In this document: positions 35,222 to 44,485 of the stretch, one piece after another | Layout: the number at the start of each line of letters is the position of its first letter | Numbering within the stretch: the stretch's first letter is position 1 | Assembly (NCBI RefSeq): GCF_947496075.1 | Contig: NZ_CANMBJ010000002.1 | Span: 372,001-436,000, forward strand | Length of the DNA: 64,000 nt | Direction: 5' to 3' | Source: an uncultured Tateyamaria sp. | GTDB lineage: Bacteria > Pseudomonadota > Alphaproteobacteria > Rhodobacterales > Rhodobacteraceae | The notes under the pieces: generated by a model | The model's input: only the letters and a program-made list of their open reading frames with translations | What the model was told of the DNA's origin: nothing | The model's database searches: none | Translations under genes and position numbers: made by a program

Positions 35222-35532
35222 GGCATATGAAACATGGGCGTCAGGGGCACTGCGACCGGCGCGTTGTCGGGATGGGTGTCCATGATATCGGCCATATGCG
35301 CCCACCATCGTTGCATGATGTCATGGGTAGGCAGGGCATCCATTCGGTGATCATCCCTGCGCCAGAGCACGCCGAAAAGGCAGTTCGTTTCTTCATCCAG
35401 ATGGATCGAATAATCCGAGATGCCTGCCTGTTTCAGCAGGGTGACAAGTTCCGGCCAGATCTCGTCATGTCGCTTGATGTATTCATCCCGACAACCGGTG
35501 TTCAGGCGCATTCTGAAGGCGTATTTCTCCAT
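35218..35532 (-). CDS. rhaM: L-rhamnose mutarotase
   Basis: Protein of 104 residues of the RhaM/RhaU family, which interconverts alpha and beta anomers of L-rhamnose so that the isomerase can use them. Characteristic text includes [40 protein letters not shown] and a tail Trp pair ([17 protein letters not shown]). It begins directly after the RhaQ stop (TGA-ATG) and overlaps rhaK by four bases. Confidence 0.95.
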   Translation of the reverse strand: MEKYAFRMRLNTGCRDEYIKRHDEIWPELVTLLKQAGISDYSIHLDEETNCLFGVLWRRDDHRMDALPTHDIMQRWWAHMADIMDTHPDNAPVAVPLTPMFHMP

Positions 35533-36516
35533 TCACCCTCTCCATGTCTGCCAGAGCCGTGGCAGCGCGATGACCGAGATCAGGAGCGCGCCGATCACGA
35601 TGGACATCACGATACCCGGCACGTTCAGCAGACCCAGACCAAAGGTCACCAATCCCATGACAAAGGCTGCGATCACCACGCCGAGGATGGAACCTGAACC
35701 GCCAAGGATGCTGACGCCGCCCAAGACCACCATGGTGACAATCTCAAGCTCCCACCCGAAGGCGATGGAGGGACGGGTCGAGCCAAGCCGGGAGGTCAGG
35801 CAGATTGCGGCGATGCCGGCCATCAGACCGGCCAGTAGGAACAGGATGAATTTCACGCGGGCCACGCGAATACCGGAAAACAGCGCGCCGGTTGGGTTGT
35901 TGCCGATGGCATAGACGGCCCGCCCGAAATTCGTCTTGTGCAGCAGGATGGCGTGGATCACGGCGAGGATGGCGAACAGCACAAATTCAAAAGAGATCAC
36001 CCAGAACACGTAGCCCTGCCCGAAAAAGGCAAAATCGGGTGGATAGCCGCGATAGGCCTGATCGCCCAACATGATATAGCTGATGCCGCGAAACAGGCTC
36101 ATCGTGCCGATGGTCACAACGATGGAGGGCAGGCCCATCACCGTCACTAGGAAACCGTTGAAGGCCCCGCAGATCAGCCCGACCCCCAGCCCGATCAGCA
36201 CAAGACCCGGCGTATCCACCCCGAACTGCACGGCCGCTCCCATGGCGGTCGAGGCGAGCGCGATGATGGATGCAACGCTCAGATCAATCTCGCCCGAGAT
36301 GATCAGCAGCGCCATGGCAAGGGCGATCATCGCCTTTTCGGTGAAGTTGAAGGTCGCGTCGCTGAGGTTCCAGGCGTTGAGGAAATAGGGGGAGGCAAAG
36401 CTGTTGGCGATGAACACCGCGACGGCCACAAGGATCAGCAGGCTTTCCCAGCTTTTCAGGTGCCGTTCGAGCGGCGATTGCAGCCGGTCCGGTATGAAAC
36501 GTGTTCTGTCGGTCAT
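35533..36516 (-). CDS. rhaQ: Rhamnose ABC transporter permease RhaQ
   Basis: Inner-membrane permease of 327 residues in the RbsC-like BPD_transp_2 family, with about eight to ten hydrophobic helices. The conserved SGEIDLSVASIIALAS motif and the repeated GRAVYAIGNNPTGALFSGI loop for ATPase contact are present. It pairs with RhaP to form the importer channel. It overlaps rhaP by four bases (ATGA) and abuts rhaM. Confidence 0.92.
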   Translation of the reverse strand: MTDRTRFIPDRLQSPLERHLKSWESLLILVAVAVFIANSFASPYFLNAWNLSDATFNFTEKAMIALAMALLIISGEIDLSVASIIALASTAMGAAVQFGVDTPGLVLIGLGVGLICGAFNGFLVTVMGLPSIVVTIGTMSLFRGISYIMLGDQAYRGYPPDFAFFGQGYVFWVISFEFVLFAILAVIHAILLHKTNFGRAVYAIGNNPTGALFSGIRVARVKFILFLLAGLMAGIAAICLTSRLGSTRPSIAFGWELEIVTMVVLGGVSILGGSGSILGVVIAAFVMGLVTFGLGLLNVPGIVMSIVIGALLISVIALPRLWQTWRG

Positions 36517-37496
36517 GTGGCGTGTTCGGCGCGTTTCAGGATGATGCGCCCCTTTTCCCGGTTGGCCTGCGCATTGAGCGCCACCGCGATGATGATCGCG
36601 CCACCCGAGATGGCGAGCTGCCAGAAGGGCGAGATATCAACGACGGGCAGCGCGTTCTTGATGACCCCGAGGAACAGTGCCCCCAGCATGGCCCCCATCA
36701 CGGTGCCGATCCCGCCCATAATTGCAACGCCACCGATCACGCAGGCGGCGACAACGTCCAGTTCAAATCCGCCTGCAAGATCGACATAGGCCACCGCGTA
36801 GCGGGACACCCAGAGATAGCCGGTCAGCCCGGCAAGAGCGCCCGAGATGGTGAAGGCCCAGAACTGCGTCCGCCCAACGTCGATGCCTGCATAGGTCGCG
36901 GCATGGGGATTGCCCCCAGCGGCATGGAATGCCCGGCCCAGCGTCGTGCGTGCCATCACAATCGAAAACAGGAGAACGGCGAGGATGGCGATCCAGCTCA
37001 TGGTCGGCAGGCCGAGGAATGTGGCGCGGGTGAAGGCTTTGAACCCGTCGCCGATCTCGTGACTGTTCACCCATTTCCCGTCGGAAATCACGAAGATCAG
37101 ACCACGGAAAATCGTCATTGTCCCCAGCGTGACGACGATGGGTGGAATGGCGAGTTTCCAGACAAGGATGCCGTTCACCATGCCCAAGACTGCCCCCAGT
37201 GAAATGGCGATGGTGATGATGATCGGGACGGGCAGGCCGGGCATGGCCACGTTGAGCATGGCCACAAACATCCCCGTCAAAGCCAGATTGGCCGCTACGC
37301 TGAGGTCGATGCATTTTGTCAGGATGACGATCATTTGCCCGATGGCCAGCAGGATCAGCGGGGATGTGTCGTTGAACACGTTGCCCAGGTTCTGCGGTGT
37401 CACGAAGGCGGGGAACCGTGTGGAGATGACCGCGAGCAACAGAAGGATGGCCCCGGCCAAGAGCGCTTCGCGCGACATGAGTAGACGTTTCAGCAT
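36513..37496 (-). CDS. rhaP: Rhamnose ABC transporter permease RhaP
   Basis: Second RbsC-like permease of 327 residues. It has the family motif CIDLSVAANLALTG, the GRAFHAAGGNPHAATYAGI coupling loop and multiple hydrophobic helices. Its start overlaps the ATPase gene by seven bases and its end overlaps rhaQ by four, consistent with fixed stoichiometry in the complex. Confidence 0.92.
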   Translation of the reverse strand: MLKRLLMSREALLAGAILLLLAVISTRFPAFVTPQNLGNVFNDTSPLILLAIGQMIVILTKCIDLSVAANLALTGMFVAMLNVAMPGLPVPIIITIAISLGAVLGMVNGILVWKLAIPPIVVTLGTMTIFRGLIFVISDGKWVNSHEIGDGFKAFTRATFLGLPTMSWIAILAVLLFSIVMARTTLGRAFHAAGGNPHAATYAGIDVGRTQFWAFTISGALAGLTGYLWVSRYAVAYVDLAGGFELDVVAACVIGGVAIMGGIGTVMGAMLGALFLGVIKNALPVVDISPFWQLAISGGAIIIAVALNAQANREKGRIILKRAEHAT

Positions 37497-39040
37497 GGCG
37501 GCGCCTCTTTGATCCCGGCCGCGTGGCGCACCAGCGTTTCGGGGGTCATATCATCGGCGTCGAGCTCTGCGGCCATCCGACCCTCGCGCATGACGATCAC
37601 GCGATCCGACATACCAAGGACTTCGGGGATTTCGGAACTGACCATGATGACGGCAAGCCCTTGAGCGGCCAGTTCAGCCATGAAGGCGTGCACCGCCGCC
37701 TTCGATCCGATGTCGATGCCCTTGGTCGGTTCGTCCAGAATGATGACCTTGGGCTGGGTGGCGAGCCATTTGGCGATCACGACCTTTTGCTGGTTGCCGC
37801 CCGACAGGTTGCCCACGGGCGTGTCGAGGGAGGCCGCGCGCAGGTCGAGCCGTTCGGTGTAGTCGCGCGCCAGTTTGAACTCTTCGGCAAGGCGCAGAAA
37901 TCCGGAGTGGGATGTACGGCCCAAAGAGGGAAGGGTGACGTTCTGAAAAATGGGCAGCGCACCGATGGTGCCTTGCCTGCCGCGATCCTCGGGGACGTAG
38001 ACGATGCCGTTTGCGACCGCATCAGCGGGTGAGCGGATGTCGATGGTCGTACCGTCGATTGTTGTAGTTCCGCCAGAGCGGCGGGTGATCCCGAACAGCG
38101 CCTGCATGAACTCGGACCGCCCGGCCCCGACAAGGCCGTAAAACCCAAGAATTTCACCGCGATGCAGGGTGAAGGTTATGTCAGCGAATTCAGTCGGGTG
38201 CGCGTATCCTTTGACCGCGAGAACCTCGTCTCCGATATTCGGTGTCCGGGTCGGGAAGATCTGGCTGACATCCCGGCCCACCATCATCTTGACCAGTTCG
38301 GCTTCGGTGACAGCGCTGATCATGCCGTCTCCAACCAGCTCACCGTCGCGGAAGACCGTGTAGCGATCTGCGATGCGGAAAATCTCATCGAATTTGTGGC
38401 TGATGAAGAGGATCGCCTTGCCCTGCGCCTTGAGCGTTTCGACAAGGGCGTAGAGTTCTTCGATCTCGTTCTGGCTAAGGGCGGCGGTGGGTTCGTCCAT
38501 GATCACCACACGGGCGTCGATGGACAGGGCGCGTGCGATGGCCACAAGGTGCTTGTTGGCGATGCCCAGATCCTTGAGCTTGTGCGTCGGATCAATTGCA
38601 GCGCCGATGCCGCGCAGGATATCCGCCGCCTGATCCATCATGGCGGCGGTGTCGATCAGGCCGAACCGGCCGCGCGGCGCATGGCCGAGAAAGATGTTTT
38701 CGGCCACCGACAATTCGTCAAACAGGACAGTTTCCTGGTGGATGGCGGTGACGCCTGCCGCCCCGGCGGCCTGCGGTGTTGGAAAGGCGATGGCCGTGCC
38801 ATCCAGCGTGATGCTGCCCCCATCGGGCTGATAGATGCCCGTCAGGATCTTGACCACCGTGGATTTGCCCGCGCCGTTTTCGCCAACGAGGGCCGTCACT
38901 TGCCCCGGATAGAGGCGCAACGATACGTCGGACAGGGCTTTGACACCGGGAAACAGCTTGGTCACGCCCTCAAGTGCGATGACCGGAATGGCGTTGCCCT
39001 TCGATGGACCGGAAAGATCGGTTTCTGATTGCATCAGCAT
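37490..39040 (-). CDS. rhaT: Rhamnose ABC transporter ATP-binding protein RhaT
   Basis: Double-domain sugar ABC ATPase (RbsA/MglA type) of 516 residues. The first half has Walker A GENGAGKST at about 53-61 and VIMDEPTAALSQNE. The second half has a degenerate Walker A (GLVGAGRSE), LSGGNQQKVVIAKWL and ILDEPTKGID. It powers L-rhamnose uptake with RhaS, RhaP and RhaQ. Start chosen at ATG 39040 (MLMQSETD), since the longer frame runs back into rhaS; ATG 39034 is an alternative. No strong ribosome site is seen, and a 70-base gap separates it from rhaS. Confidence 0.92.
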   Translation of the reverse strand: MLMQSETDLSGPSKGNAIPVIALEGVTKLFPGVKALSDVSLRLYPGQVTALVGENGAGKSTVVKILTGIYQPDGGSITLDGTAIAFPTPQAAGAAGVTAIHQETVLFDELSVAENIFLGHAPRGRFGLIDTAAMMDQAADILRGIGAAIDPTHKLKDLGIANKHLVAIARALSIDARVVIMDEPTAALSQNEIEELYALVETLKAQGKAILFISHKFDEIFRIADRYTVFRDGELVGDGMISAVTEAELVKMMVGRDVSQIFPTRTPNIGDEVLAVKGYAHPTEFADITFTLHRGEILGFYGLVGAGRSEFMQALFGITRRSGGTTTIDGTTIDIRSPADAVANGIVYVPEDRGRQGTIGALPIFQNVTLPSLGRTSHSGFLRLAEEFKLARDYTERLDLRAASLDTPVGNLSGGNQQKVVIAKWLATQPKVIILDEPTKGIDIGSKAAVHAFMAELAAQGLAVIMVSSEIPEVLGMSDRVIVMREGRMAAELDADDMTPETLVRHAAGIKEAPPC

Positions 39041-39110
39041 CGGGTCTGGGGTCCGCCGGAAAATGCCCCGGCGCGATGCGTGCTGCACCGGGCCGGGACC
39101 AGGGGGAGTA

Positions 39111-40112
39111 TCAGAAGATCGACTTGAACTGGTCGATATTCGAGGCGTCATAGACAAACGGATCCGCCATGGCGGCCGCGTTTGTGTCGTCCAGCGTGAC
39201 CGATCCCATGCGCCCCATTGGGATCTCGGACCCCGGTTCGGCGGTTGCCGCTTCGGTGGCAAGCGCGTGGGCGATCATCGTGGCCGAGTAGCCCAGGTCG
39301 ATCGGGTTCCAGATCGCGAACGATTTGGACGCGCCTGACTCGATGGCGCCCGCCATCTCCGAGGGCAGGCCGAGGCCCGTCACGTTGATCTCACCCGCCT
39401 TGCCAGCATCGGCGACGGCTTGCGCGGCGGCGACGATCCCGACGCTTGTGGGTGCGATGATGGCATCCAGATCGGGGTGGGACTGCATCAGGCCCTGCGC
39501 CTCGCGATAGGATTTGTCGGCCAGGTCGTCGCCGTAGACAGTGCTCACCACGTTGATGCCGGGATAGTTGCCCATCACCTTGGTCATCTCTTCGATCCAG
39601 ATGTTTTGGTTCGTTGCCGTGGCAGAGGCTGACAGCACAGCCACTTCACCGCCATCGGGCAGGTGATCGGCGGCCAGCTTGATGATCATGTTGCCGATCA
39701 GGGCGTTCGATGACGGGTTGAGATGCATCTGCCGCCCGTCCTCGGCCACACCGGAGTCCCAAGAGATCACGGTGATCCCGCGCTGCATGGCGCGTTTGAG
39801 GGCGGGCACAAGTGCATCGGGGTCATTGGCTGAGATCGCGATGGCATCGACGCCTTGCGCGATCAGGGAATTGATCACCTCAATCTGGCCTTCGGCCGTT
39901 GTGTCGGTGGGGCCGGTATAGATGATCTCGACATTGCCGAGTTCGGTTGCGGCCTCTTCCGCGCCTTCGGCAGCGGCTTCGAAGAACCCAATGCCAAGCG
40001 CTTTGACCACCAAAGCAATACGCATGTTGTCTTGCGCCATGGCGCTTGTGCCCAACAGGCTTGCGCCCAAGCTCAGGCCCGCAACCAGCGACGTAAATGT
40101 CCTACGTTTCAT
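39111..40112 (-). CDS. rhaS: Rhamnose ABC transporter substrate-binding protein RhaS
   Basis: Periplasmic sugar-binding protein of 333 residues in the Peripla_BP_4 family. A Sec signal (LVAGLSLGASLLGTSAMAQ) precedes a type I periplasmic-binding fold (IALVVKALGIGFFEAAAEGA, LIAQGVDAIAISANDPDALV, HPDLDAIIAPTSVGIVAAAQ). It captures L-rhamnose for RhaTPQ. The ATG follows GGGAGG. It is 36 bases downstream of the regulator gene. Confidence 0.93.
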   Translation of the reverse strand: MKRRTFTSLVAGLSLGASLLGTSAMAQDNMRIALVVKALGIGFFEAAAEGAEEAATELGNVEIIYTGPTDTTAEGQIEVINSLIAQGVDAIAISANDPDALVPALKRAMQRGITVISWDSGVAEDGRQMHLNPSSNALIGNMIIKLAADHLPDGGEVAVLSASATATNQNIWIEEMTKVMGNYPGINVVSTVYGDDLADKSYREAQGLMQSHPDLDAIIAPTSVGIVAAAQAVADAGKAGEINVTGLGLPSEMAGAIESGASKSFAIWNPIDLGYSATMIAHALATEAATAEPGSEIPMGRMGSVTLDDTNAAAMADPFVYDASNIDQFKSIF

Positions 40113-40148
40113 TTCAATCCTCCCAAATTGTCTTTTGCACGAGGCCGA

Positions 40149-40946
40149 TTAAGAGACCTCCTCCTGACCGTTGCCCGGTTGGGCGACGACCAACGTCACG
40201 TCCGCAGCGTCCAGCATGGCTGCCGCCTTGTCCGAGATGCCTTCGTCCGTAATGACCGTGGTGATGCGGTTGAGCGGACAGAGCACGAGGCTTGACCGCC
40301 GTTCAAATTTCGAGCTGTCGGCAAGCACGACCAACTCGTCCGCTTGCCCAATCAGTTTCTGTTCCGCCTGGATCAGCAGCGGGTCGGCTTCCATCAGGCC
40401 AAGCGGACCAAGCCCCTGCGCACCCATGAACATCCGCTTGGCATAGAAATTGCGCGTCACATCATTGTCGAAGGGGGACAGGATGATGTTTTGCTCGCGG
40501 TAGATCGTTCCGCCGGACAGCATGATCGTGTTTTTCGAATGCTTTAGCAGATGTTCGGCAATCGGAAACGAGTTGGTGAACACCTGACAGCGGCGCGTCG
40601 CGAGCGGGTGCACCATCTGAAAGGTGGTCGTGCCGCCATTAATAATGATGGAATCGCCGTCTTCGCACAGGTCCACCGCCGCCCGGGCAATGGCCTGCTT
40701 TTCCGAGGTCCGCATGGTTTCGTTGACGGCAAAGGTGCGCCCGGCCAGCCCGACAAACTGTGGCGGATTGATCGCCTCGGCGCCGCCGCGCACGCGTCGC
40801 AGCTTCTGTTGAATGTGAAGCGTGGCGATGTCCCGGCGGATGGTCGCCTCGGACGCGCCCGTCAGGTTACAGAGTTCAACAACCGTTGCGACGGGCCTGT
40901 CCTGCACTGCGGACAGAATGATCCTATGCCGTTCTTTTTCGTGCAT
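40149..40946 (-). CDS. rhaR: DeoR-family regulator of rhamnose catabolism
   Basis: Regulator of 265 residues. The N-terminal DeoR helix-turn-helix is at about residues 5-58 (VATVVELCNLTGASEATIRR, DIATLHIQQKLRRVRGGAEA). The C-terminal sugar-phosphate-sensing domain shows INGGTTTFQMV and VVLADSSKFERRSSLV. It probably represses both arms of the locus until rhamnulose phosphate or a similar intermediate accumulates. Start chosen at ATG 40946 behind GGGAGG. It is divergent from rhaD across 185 bases that hold the GATTG repeats. Confidence 0.92.
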   Translation of the reverse strand: MHEKERHRIILSAVQDRPVATVVELCNLTGASEATIRRDIATLHIQQKLRRVRGGAEAINPPQFVGLAGRTFAVNETMRTSEKQAIARAAVDLCEDGDSIIINGGTTTFQMVHPLATRRCQVFTNSFPIAEHLLKHSKNTIMLSGGTIYREQNIILSPFDNDVTRNFYAKRMFMGAQGLGPLGLMEADPLLIQAEQKLIGQADELVVLADSSKFERRSSLVLCPLNRITTVITDEGISDKAAAMLDAADVTLVVAQPGNGQEEVS

Positions 40947-40989
40947 GATGCCTCCCGTTGACAAAGCCTGTGCAGATTCGAAGATTCTG

Positions 40990-41062
40990 TCAATCACAAA
41001 CAATCAATAGCAGTCATTAATGTGCATTTTGAGATTGATAATGATTGAAAATGATTGACATA
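40990..41062. promoter_or_regulatory. Rhamnose operator region with five GATTG elements
   Basis: Three direct 10-base repeats (GATTGATAAT, GATTGAAAAT, GATTGACATA) start at 41033, 41043 and 41053. Two inverted copies (CAATC) start at 40991 and 41001, also 10 bases apart. The last repeat includes TTGACA at 41055-41060, a possible -35 element for rhaD; no good -10 is seen at the usual distance. The spacing of one helical turn fits cooperative DeoR-family binding. Confidence 0.7.
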
Positions 41063-41131
41063 CTGTCGCAACCTGATCACACACGCTATGGGTGGTGATC
41101 TGCCTGCAGGCCGCAGAACCGGGAGGATGTC

Positions 41132-43234
41132 GTGCTGAAAACCTTCGAAGATCAGCTGCTTGAAAACCGTTGGGACAACAATGCGGCGGCGGGGCTGAGC
41201 GAATCCGAGCTGCTGCTGTATCGGTCGAATATCCTTGGCGCAGACAAGCGCGTGACGAATTACGGCGGCGGAAACACCTCGGCGAAGGTCATGGAAACGG
41301 ACCCGCTGACCGGGCAGGAAGTTGAGGTTCTTTGGGTCAAGGGATCGGGCGGTGACATCGGGTCGATGACGCGCGACGATTTTGCGACCCTGTATATGGA
41401 CAAGCTGCACGCCTTGAAGTCGTTATATCGCGGGGTTGATTTCGAGGACGAAATGGTTGGCTACTTGCCCCATTGCACGTTCCGCCTGAACCCGCGCACT
41501 GCTTCGATCGACACGCCGCTGCACGCCTATGTGCCGCGCACGCATGTCGATCACGTACATGCGGACGCCATCATTGCGATTGCCGCGTCCGAGAATTCGA
41601 AGGCGCTGACGCAGGATATTTTTAGCGACCGGATTGGTTGGCTGCCGTGGAAGCGGCCGGGATATGAGCTTGGGTTGTGGCTTGAGGCGTTTTGCAAGGA
41701 CAACCCGGAGGCTGATGGCGTTGTGCTTGAGAGCCACGGGCTTTTTACCTGGGGCGATACGGCGCGGGCCTGCTACGACACGACCATTGATATCATCAAT
41801 GTCGCGACGACTTGGTTGAACAAAAAGATGCAAGGCGTGCAAGCCTTTGGTGGCGCGTGGCATGACAGTCTGCCCGCGCTGGAACGCCATGCCGTCGCCG
41901 CGCAGTTGATGCCCGCGATCCGCGGTTTCGTCAGCGGTAATCAGCATATGGTTGGGCATTTCGACGACAGTGATGCCGTGTTGGACTTAGTCAACGCACA
42001 TGACACGCCATCACTTGCGGCGCTTGGCACATCCTGTCCTGACCACTTTCTGCGCACCAAGATCCGCCCACTGGTGATCGATTTCGATCCGGCAAAGGGG
42101 AATGTGGACGAGGTGTTGGCGGGCCTGCCTGCACAAATCGCAGCCTACCGCGATGACTATTCTGCCTATTATGACCGGTGCAAACGTCCCGACAGTCCGG
42201 CCATGCGCGATCCCAATGCGGTTGTCTACCTGGTCCCCGGGGTTGGCATGATCACCTTTGCCAACAACAAGGCCACGGCCCGCATTTCGGGTGAGTTTTA
42301 TATCAACGCGATCAACGTGATGCGGGGCGCGTCGGCGGTCAGCACCTATCAGGGTCTGCCTGAGCAGGAAGCGTTCGACATCGAATACTGGCTTTTGGAA
42401 GAGGCCAAACTGCAGCGTATGCCGAAGCCGAAATCGCTGGCGGGACGTGTGGCACTGGTCACCGGCGGTGCGGGCGGTATTGGGGCAGCCACGGCTGAGC
42501 GGTATCTGCGCGCGGGCGCGTGCGTGATGCTGGCCGATATCAATGCCGACGGGGTGGAGGCGGTCAAGGACCGGCTTGTCCAATCCCACGGTGCGGATGT
42601 GGTGCGCGCGACGATCATGGATGTCACGGACGAGGCGGCCGTGATCCGCGCCATGGCGGACGCTGCCGTGGAATTCGGTGGTATCGACATTCTGGTATCA
42701 AACGCAGGCATAGCGTCATCCGCACCGGTGGAAGAGACGACACTCGCACTGTGGAACAAGAACATGGATATCCTGAGCACCGGTTACTTTCTGGTCAGCC
42801 GTGAAGCGTTCAAGCTCATGCGCGTGCAGGACATGGGGGGCTCAATCGTCTTTGTCGCGTCCAAGAATGGCTTGGCCGCGTCGCCCAACGCCTCGGCCTA
42901 TTGCACGGCGAAGGCGGCGGAAATCCATCTGGCGCGATGTCTTGCGCTGGAAGGGGCGGAGGCCGGTATCCGGGTCAATGTCGTCAATCCCGATGCTGTA
43001 TTGCGCGGCTCGAAAATCTGGGAAGGCGAGTGGTTGGAGCAGCGGGCGGATACCTATGGTACCGACAAGGAGGGGCTTGAGAAGATGTACCGGCAACGCT
43101 CCATGCTCAAACTCTCGGTTCTGCCCGAGGACATTGCCGAGGCGTGCTATTTCTTTGCCAGCGATACGTCGTCGAAATCCACGGGTAACATCCTGAACGT
43201 GGATGCGGGCAACGTGCAGGCGTTCACGCGGTAG
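41132..43234 (+). CDS. rhaD: Bifunctional rhamnulose-1-phosphate aldolase / short-chain dehydrogenase
   Basis: Fusion protein of 700 residues. Residues 1-420 are a class II (zinc) aldolase that cleaves L-rhamnulose 1-phosphate to DHAP and L-lactaldehyde; THVDHVHADAI and VVLESHGLFTWG provide metal-binding histidines. Residues 430-700 are a short-chain dehydrogenase with TGGAGGIG at 444-451 and the catalytic Y590-x3-K594, which likely converts the lactaldehyde made by the first domain. Such fusions are known in Rhizobium and Bacillus rhamnose loci. The start is GTG at 41132 behind GGGAGG. It is nine bases upstream of rhaA. Confidence 0.94.
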   Translation: MLKTFEDQLLENRWDNNAAAGLSESELLLYRSNILGADKRVTNYGGGNTSAKVMETDPLTGQEVEVLWVKGSGGDIGSMTRDDFATLYMDKLHALKSLYRGVDFEDEMVGYLPHCTFRLNPRTASIDTPLHAYVPRTHVDHVHADAIIAIAASENSKALTQDIFSDRIGWLPWKRPGYELGLWLEAFCKDNPEADGVVLESHGLFTWGDTARACYDTTIDIINVATTWLNKKMQGVQAFGGAWHDSLPALERHAVAAQLMPAIRGFVSGNQHMVGHFDDSDAVLDLVNAHDTPSLAALGTSCPDHFLRTKIRPLVIDFDPAKGNVDEVLAGLPAQIAAYRDDYSAYYDRCKRPDSPAMRDPNAVVYLVPGVGMITFANNKATARISGEFYINAINVMRGASAVSTYQGLPEQEAFDIEYWLLEEAKLQRMPKPKSLAGRVALVTGGAGGIGAATAERYLRAGACVMLADINADGVEAVKDRLVQSHGADVVRATIMDVTDEAAVIRAMADAAVEFGGIDILVSNAGIASSAPVEETTLALWNKNMDILSTGYFLVSREAFKLMRVQDMGGSIVFVASKNGLAASPNASAYCTAKAAEIHLARCLALEGAEAGIRVNVVNPDAVLRGSKIWEGEWLEQRADTYGTDKEGLEKMYRQRSMLKLSVLPEDIAEACYFFASDTSSKSTGNILNVDAGNVQAFTR

Positions 43235-43243
43235 GAGGGGCAG

Positions 43244-44476
43244 ATGGGGTACGACAGCGCAAGGGACGCCTTTGCCGAGTGGGGTGTTGATACCGAAGCG
43301 GCGATCCGCCAGCTCACGACCATCCCGATTTCCATGCACTGCTGGCAGGGGGATGATGTGGTTGGGTTCGAACCCAAGACAGGCACATCCGGTGGCGGCA
43401 TTCAGGCCACGGGCAATCACCCCGGTCGCGCGCGTACGCCCGACGAGTTACGGGCCGATCTGGAATTTGCCTATGCGATGATCCCCGGCAAGCACCGTCT
43501 GAACCTGCATGCCATGTATATGGACACGGATGAGGCACCCGACCGGGACGCGATTGAATACCGTCATTTCGCGCCCTGGGTTGATTGGGCAATGGAGCAG
43601 GGGGTTGGCCTCGACTTCAATCCGACCTTTTTTGCGCATGAGAAGGCGGACGATAACCTGACCCTCTCGCACCCCGATCAGGGTATCCGCGATTTCTGGA
43701 TCGAACATGGGCGCCGCACGCGAGAGATCGCAGCGCAGATTGGCGCGGCTCTTGGGACACCGTGCATCAACAACATCTGGGTGCCTGACGGGTACAAGGA
43801 TGTTCCGGTTGATCGCATGGCTGCGCGGGCACGGCTCGAGACGTCGCTGGATGAGATGTTGGCGCAGCCGCTGTCAGGTATGCGCGACGCGGTGGAATCA
43901 AAGCTGTTCGGGATCGGGGTCGAGGCTTGTACCGTGGGCAGTCACGAATTCTATCTGGGCTATGCGATACGCAAGGGCACGCTCTTGTGCCTTGATATGG
44001 GGCACTTTCATCCGACCGAGAACATAGCCGACAAGCTGAGTGCGGTGGCACTGTCGCTGGATAAAATCCTGCTGCATGTGTCGCGCCCAATGCGGTGGGA
44101 TAGTGACCATGTGATCCTGCTGAACGACGATATCCTGACCATGGCGCATGAATTGGTCAGTGCCGACCTGCTGGGTCGGACGCGTATCGGGCTGGATTTC
44201 TTTGATGCCACGATCAGCCGGACGGCGGCTTGGGTCATTGGCACACGCAACATGCAAAAGGCGCTGTTGCGGGCTTTGTTGACGCCCATGGACCGCTTGC
44301 GTCAGGCAGAGACCGCGCTCGACTTCACGACGCGGCTGACCATGACCGAGGAATTCAAGGACCTGCCATTTGGCGATATCTGGTCCGAATTCTGTCGTCG
44401 CAGCGACCGCCCAACCGGTCTGGGTTTGATCCGCGAACTTGATTCGTATCAAGCGCGCGTTGCCGACCGCGGCTAG
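43244..44476 (+). CDS. rhaA: L-rhamnose isomerase
   Basis: Isomerase of 410 residues that converts L-rhamnose to L-rhamnulose with divalent metal. It matches the E. coli RhaA type closely over its length: SMHCWQGDDVVGFE, GGIQATGNHPG, DFNPTFFAH, AVESKLFGIG, CLDMGHFHPTE, LLHVSRPMRWDSDHVILL and GLDFFDASI-like GLDFFDATISR. The His and Asp of the last segments are the metal ligands. The Rhizobium cluster instead uses the unrelated RhaI type, so this locus is mosaic. The gene is convergent with the SPFH gene, only nine bases away. Confidence 0.95.
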   Translation: MGYDSARDAFAEWGVDTEAAIRQLTTIPISMHCWQGDDVVGFEPKTGTSGGGIQATGNHPGRARTPDELRADLEFAYAMIPGKHRLNLHAMYMDTDEAPDRDAIEYRHFAPWVDWAMEQGVGLDFNPTFFAHEKADDNLTLSHPDQGIRDFWIEHGRRTREIAAQIGAALGTPCINNIWVPDGYKDVPVDRMAARARLETSLDEMLAQPLSGMRDAVESKLFGIGVEACTVGSHEFYLGYAIRKGTLLCLDMGHFHPTENIADKLSAVALSLDKILLHVSRPMRWDSDHVILLNDDILTMAHELVSADLLGRTRIGLDFFDATISRTAAWVIGTRNMQKALLRALLTPMDRLRQAETALDFTTRLTMTEEFKDLPFGDIWSEFCRRSDRPTGLGLIRELDSYQARVADRG

Positions 44477-44485
44477 GATCGTTTC

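Noticed and set aside
38162..39028. Plus-strand open frame of 288 codons
   Set aside because: It is antisense to the RhaT ATPase with intact Walker motifs.
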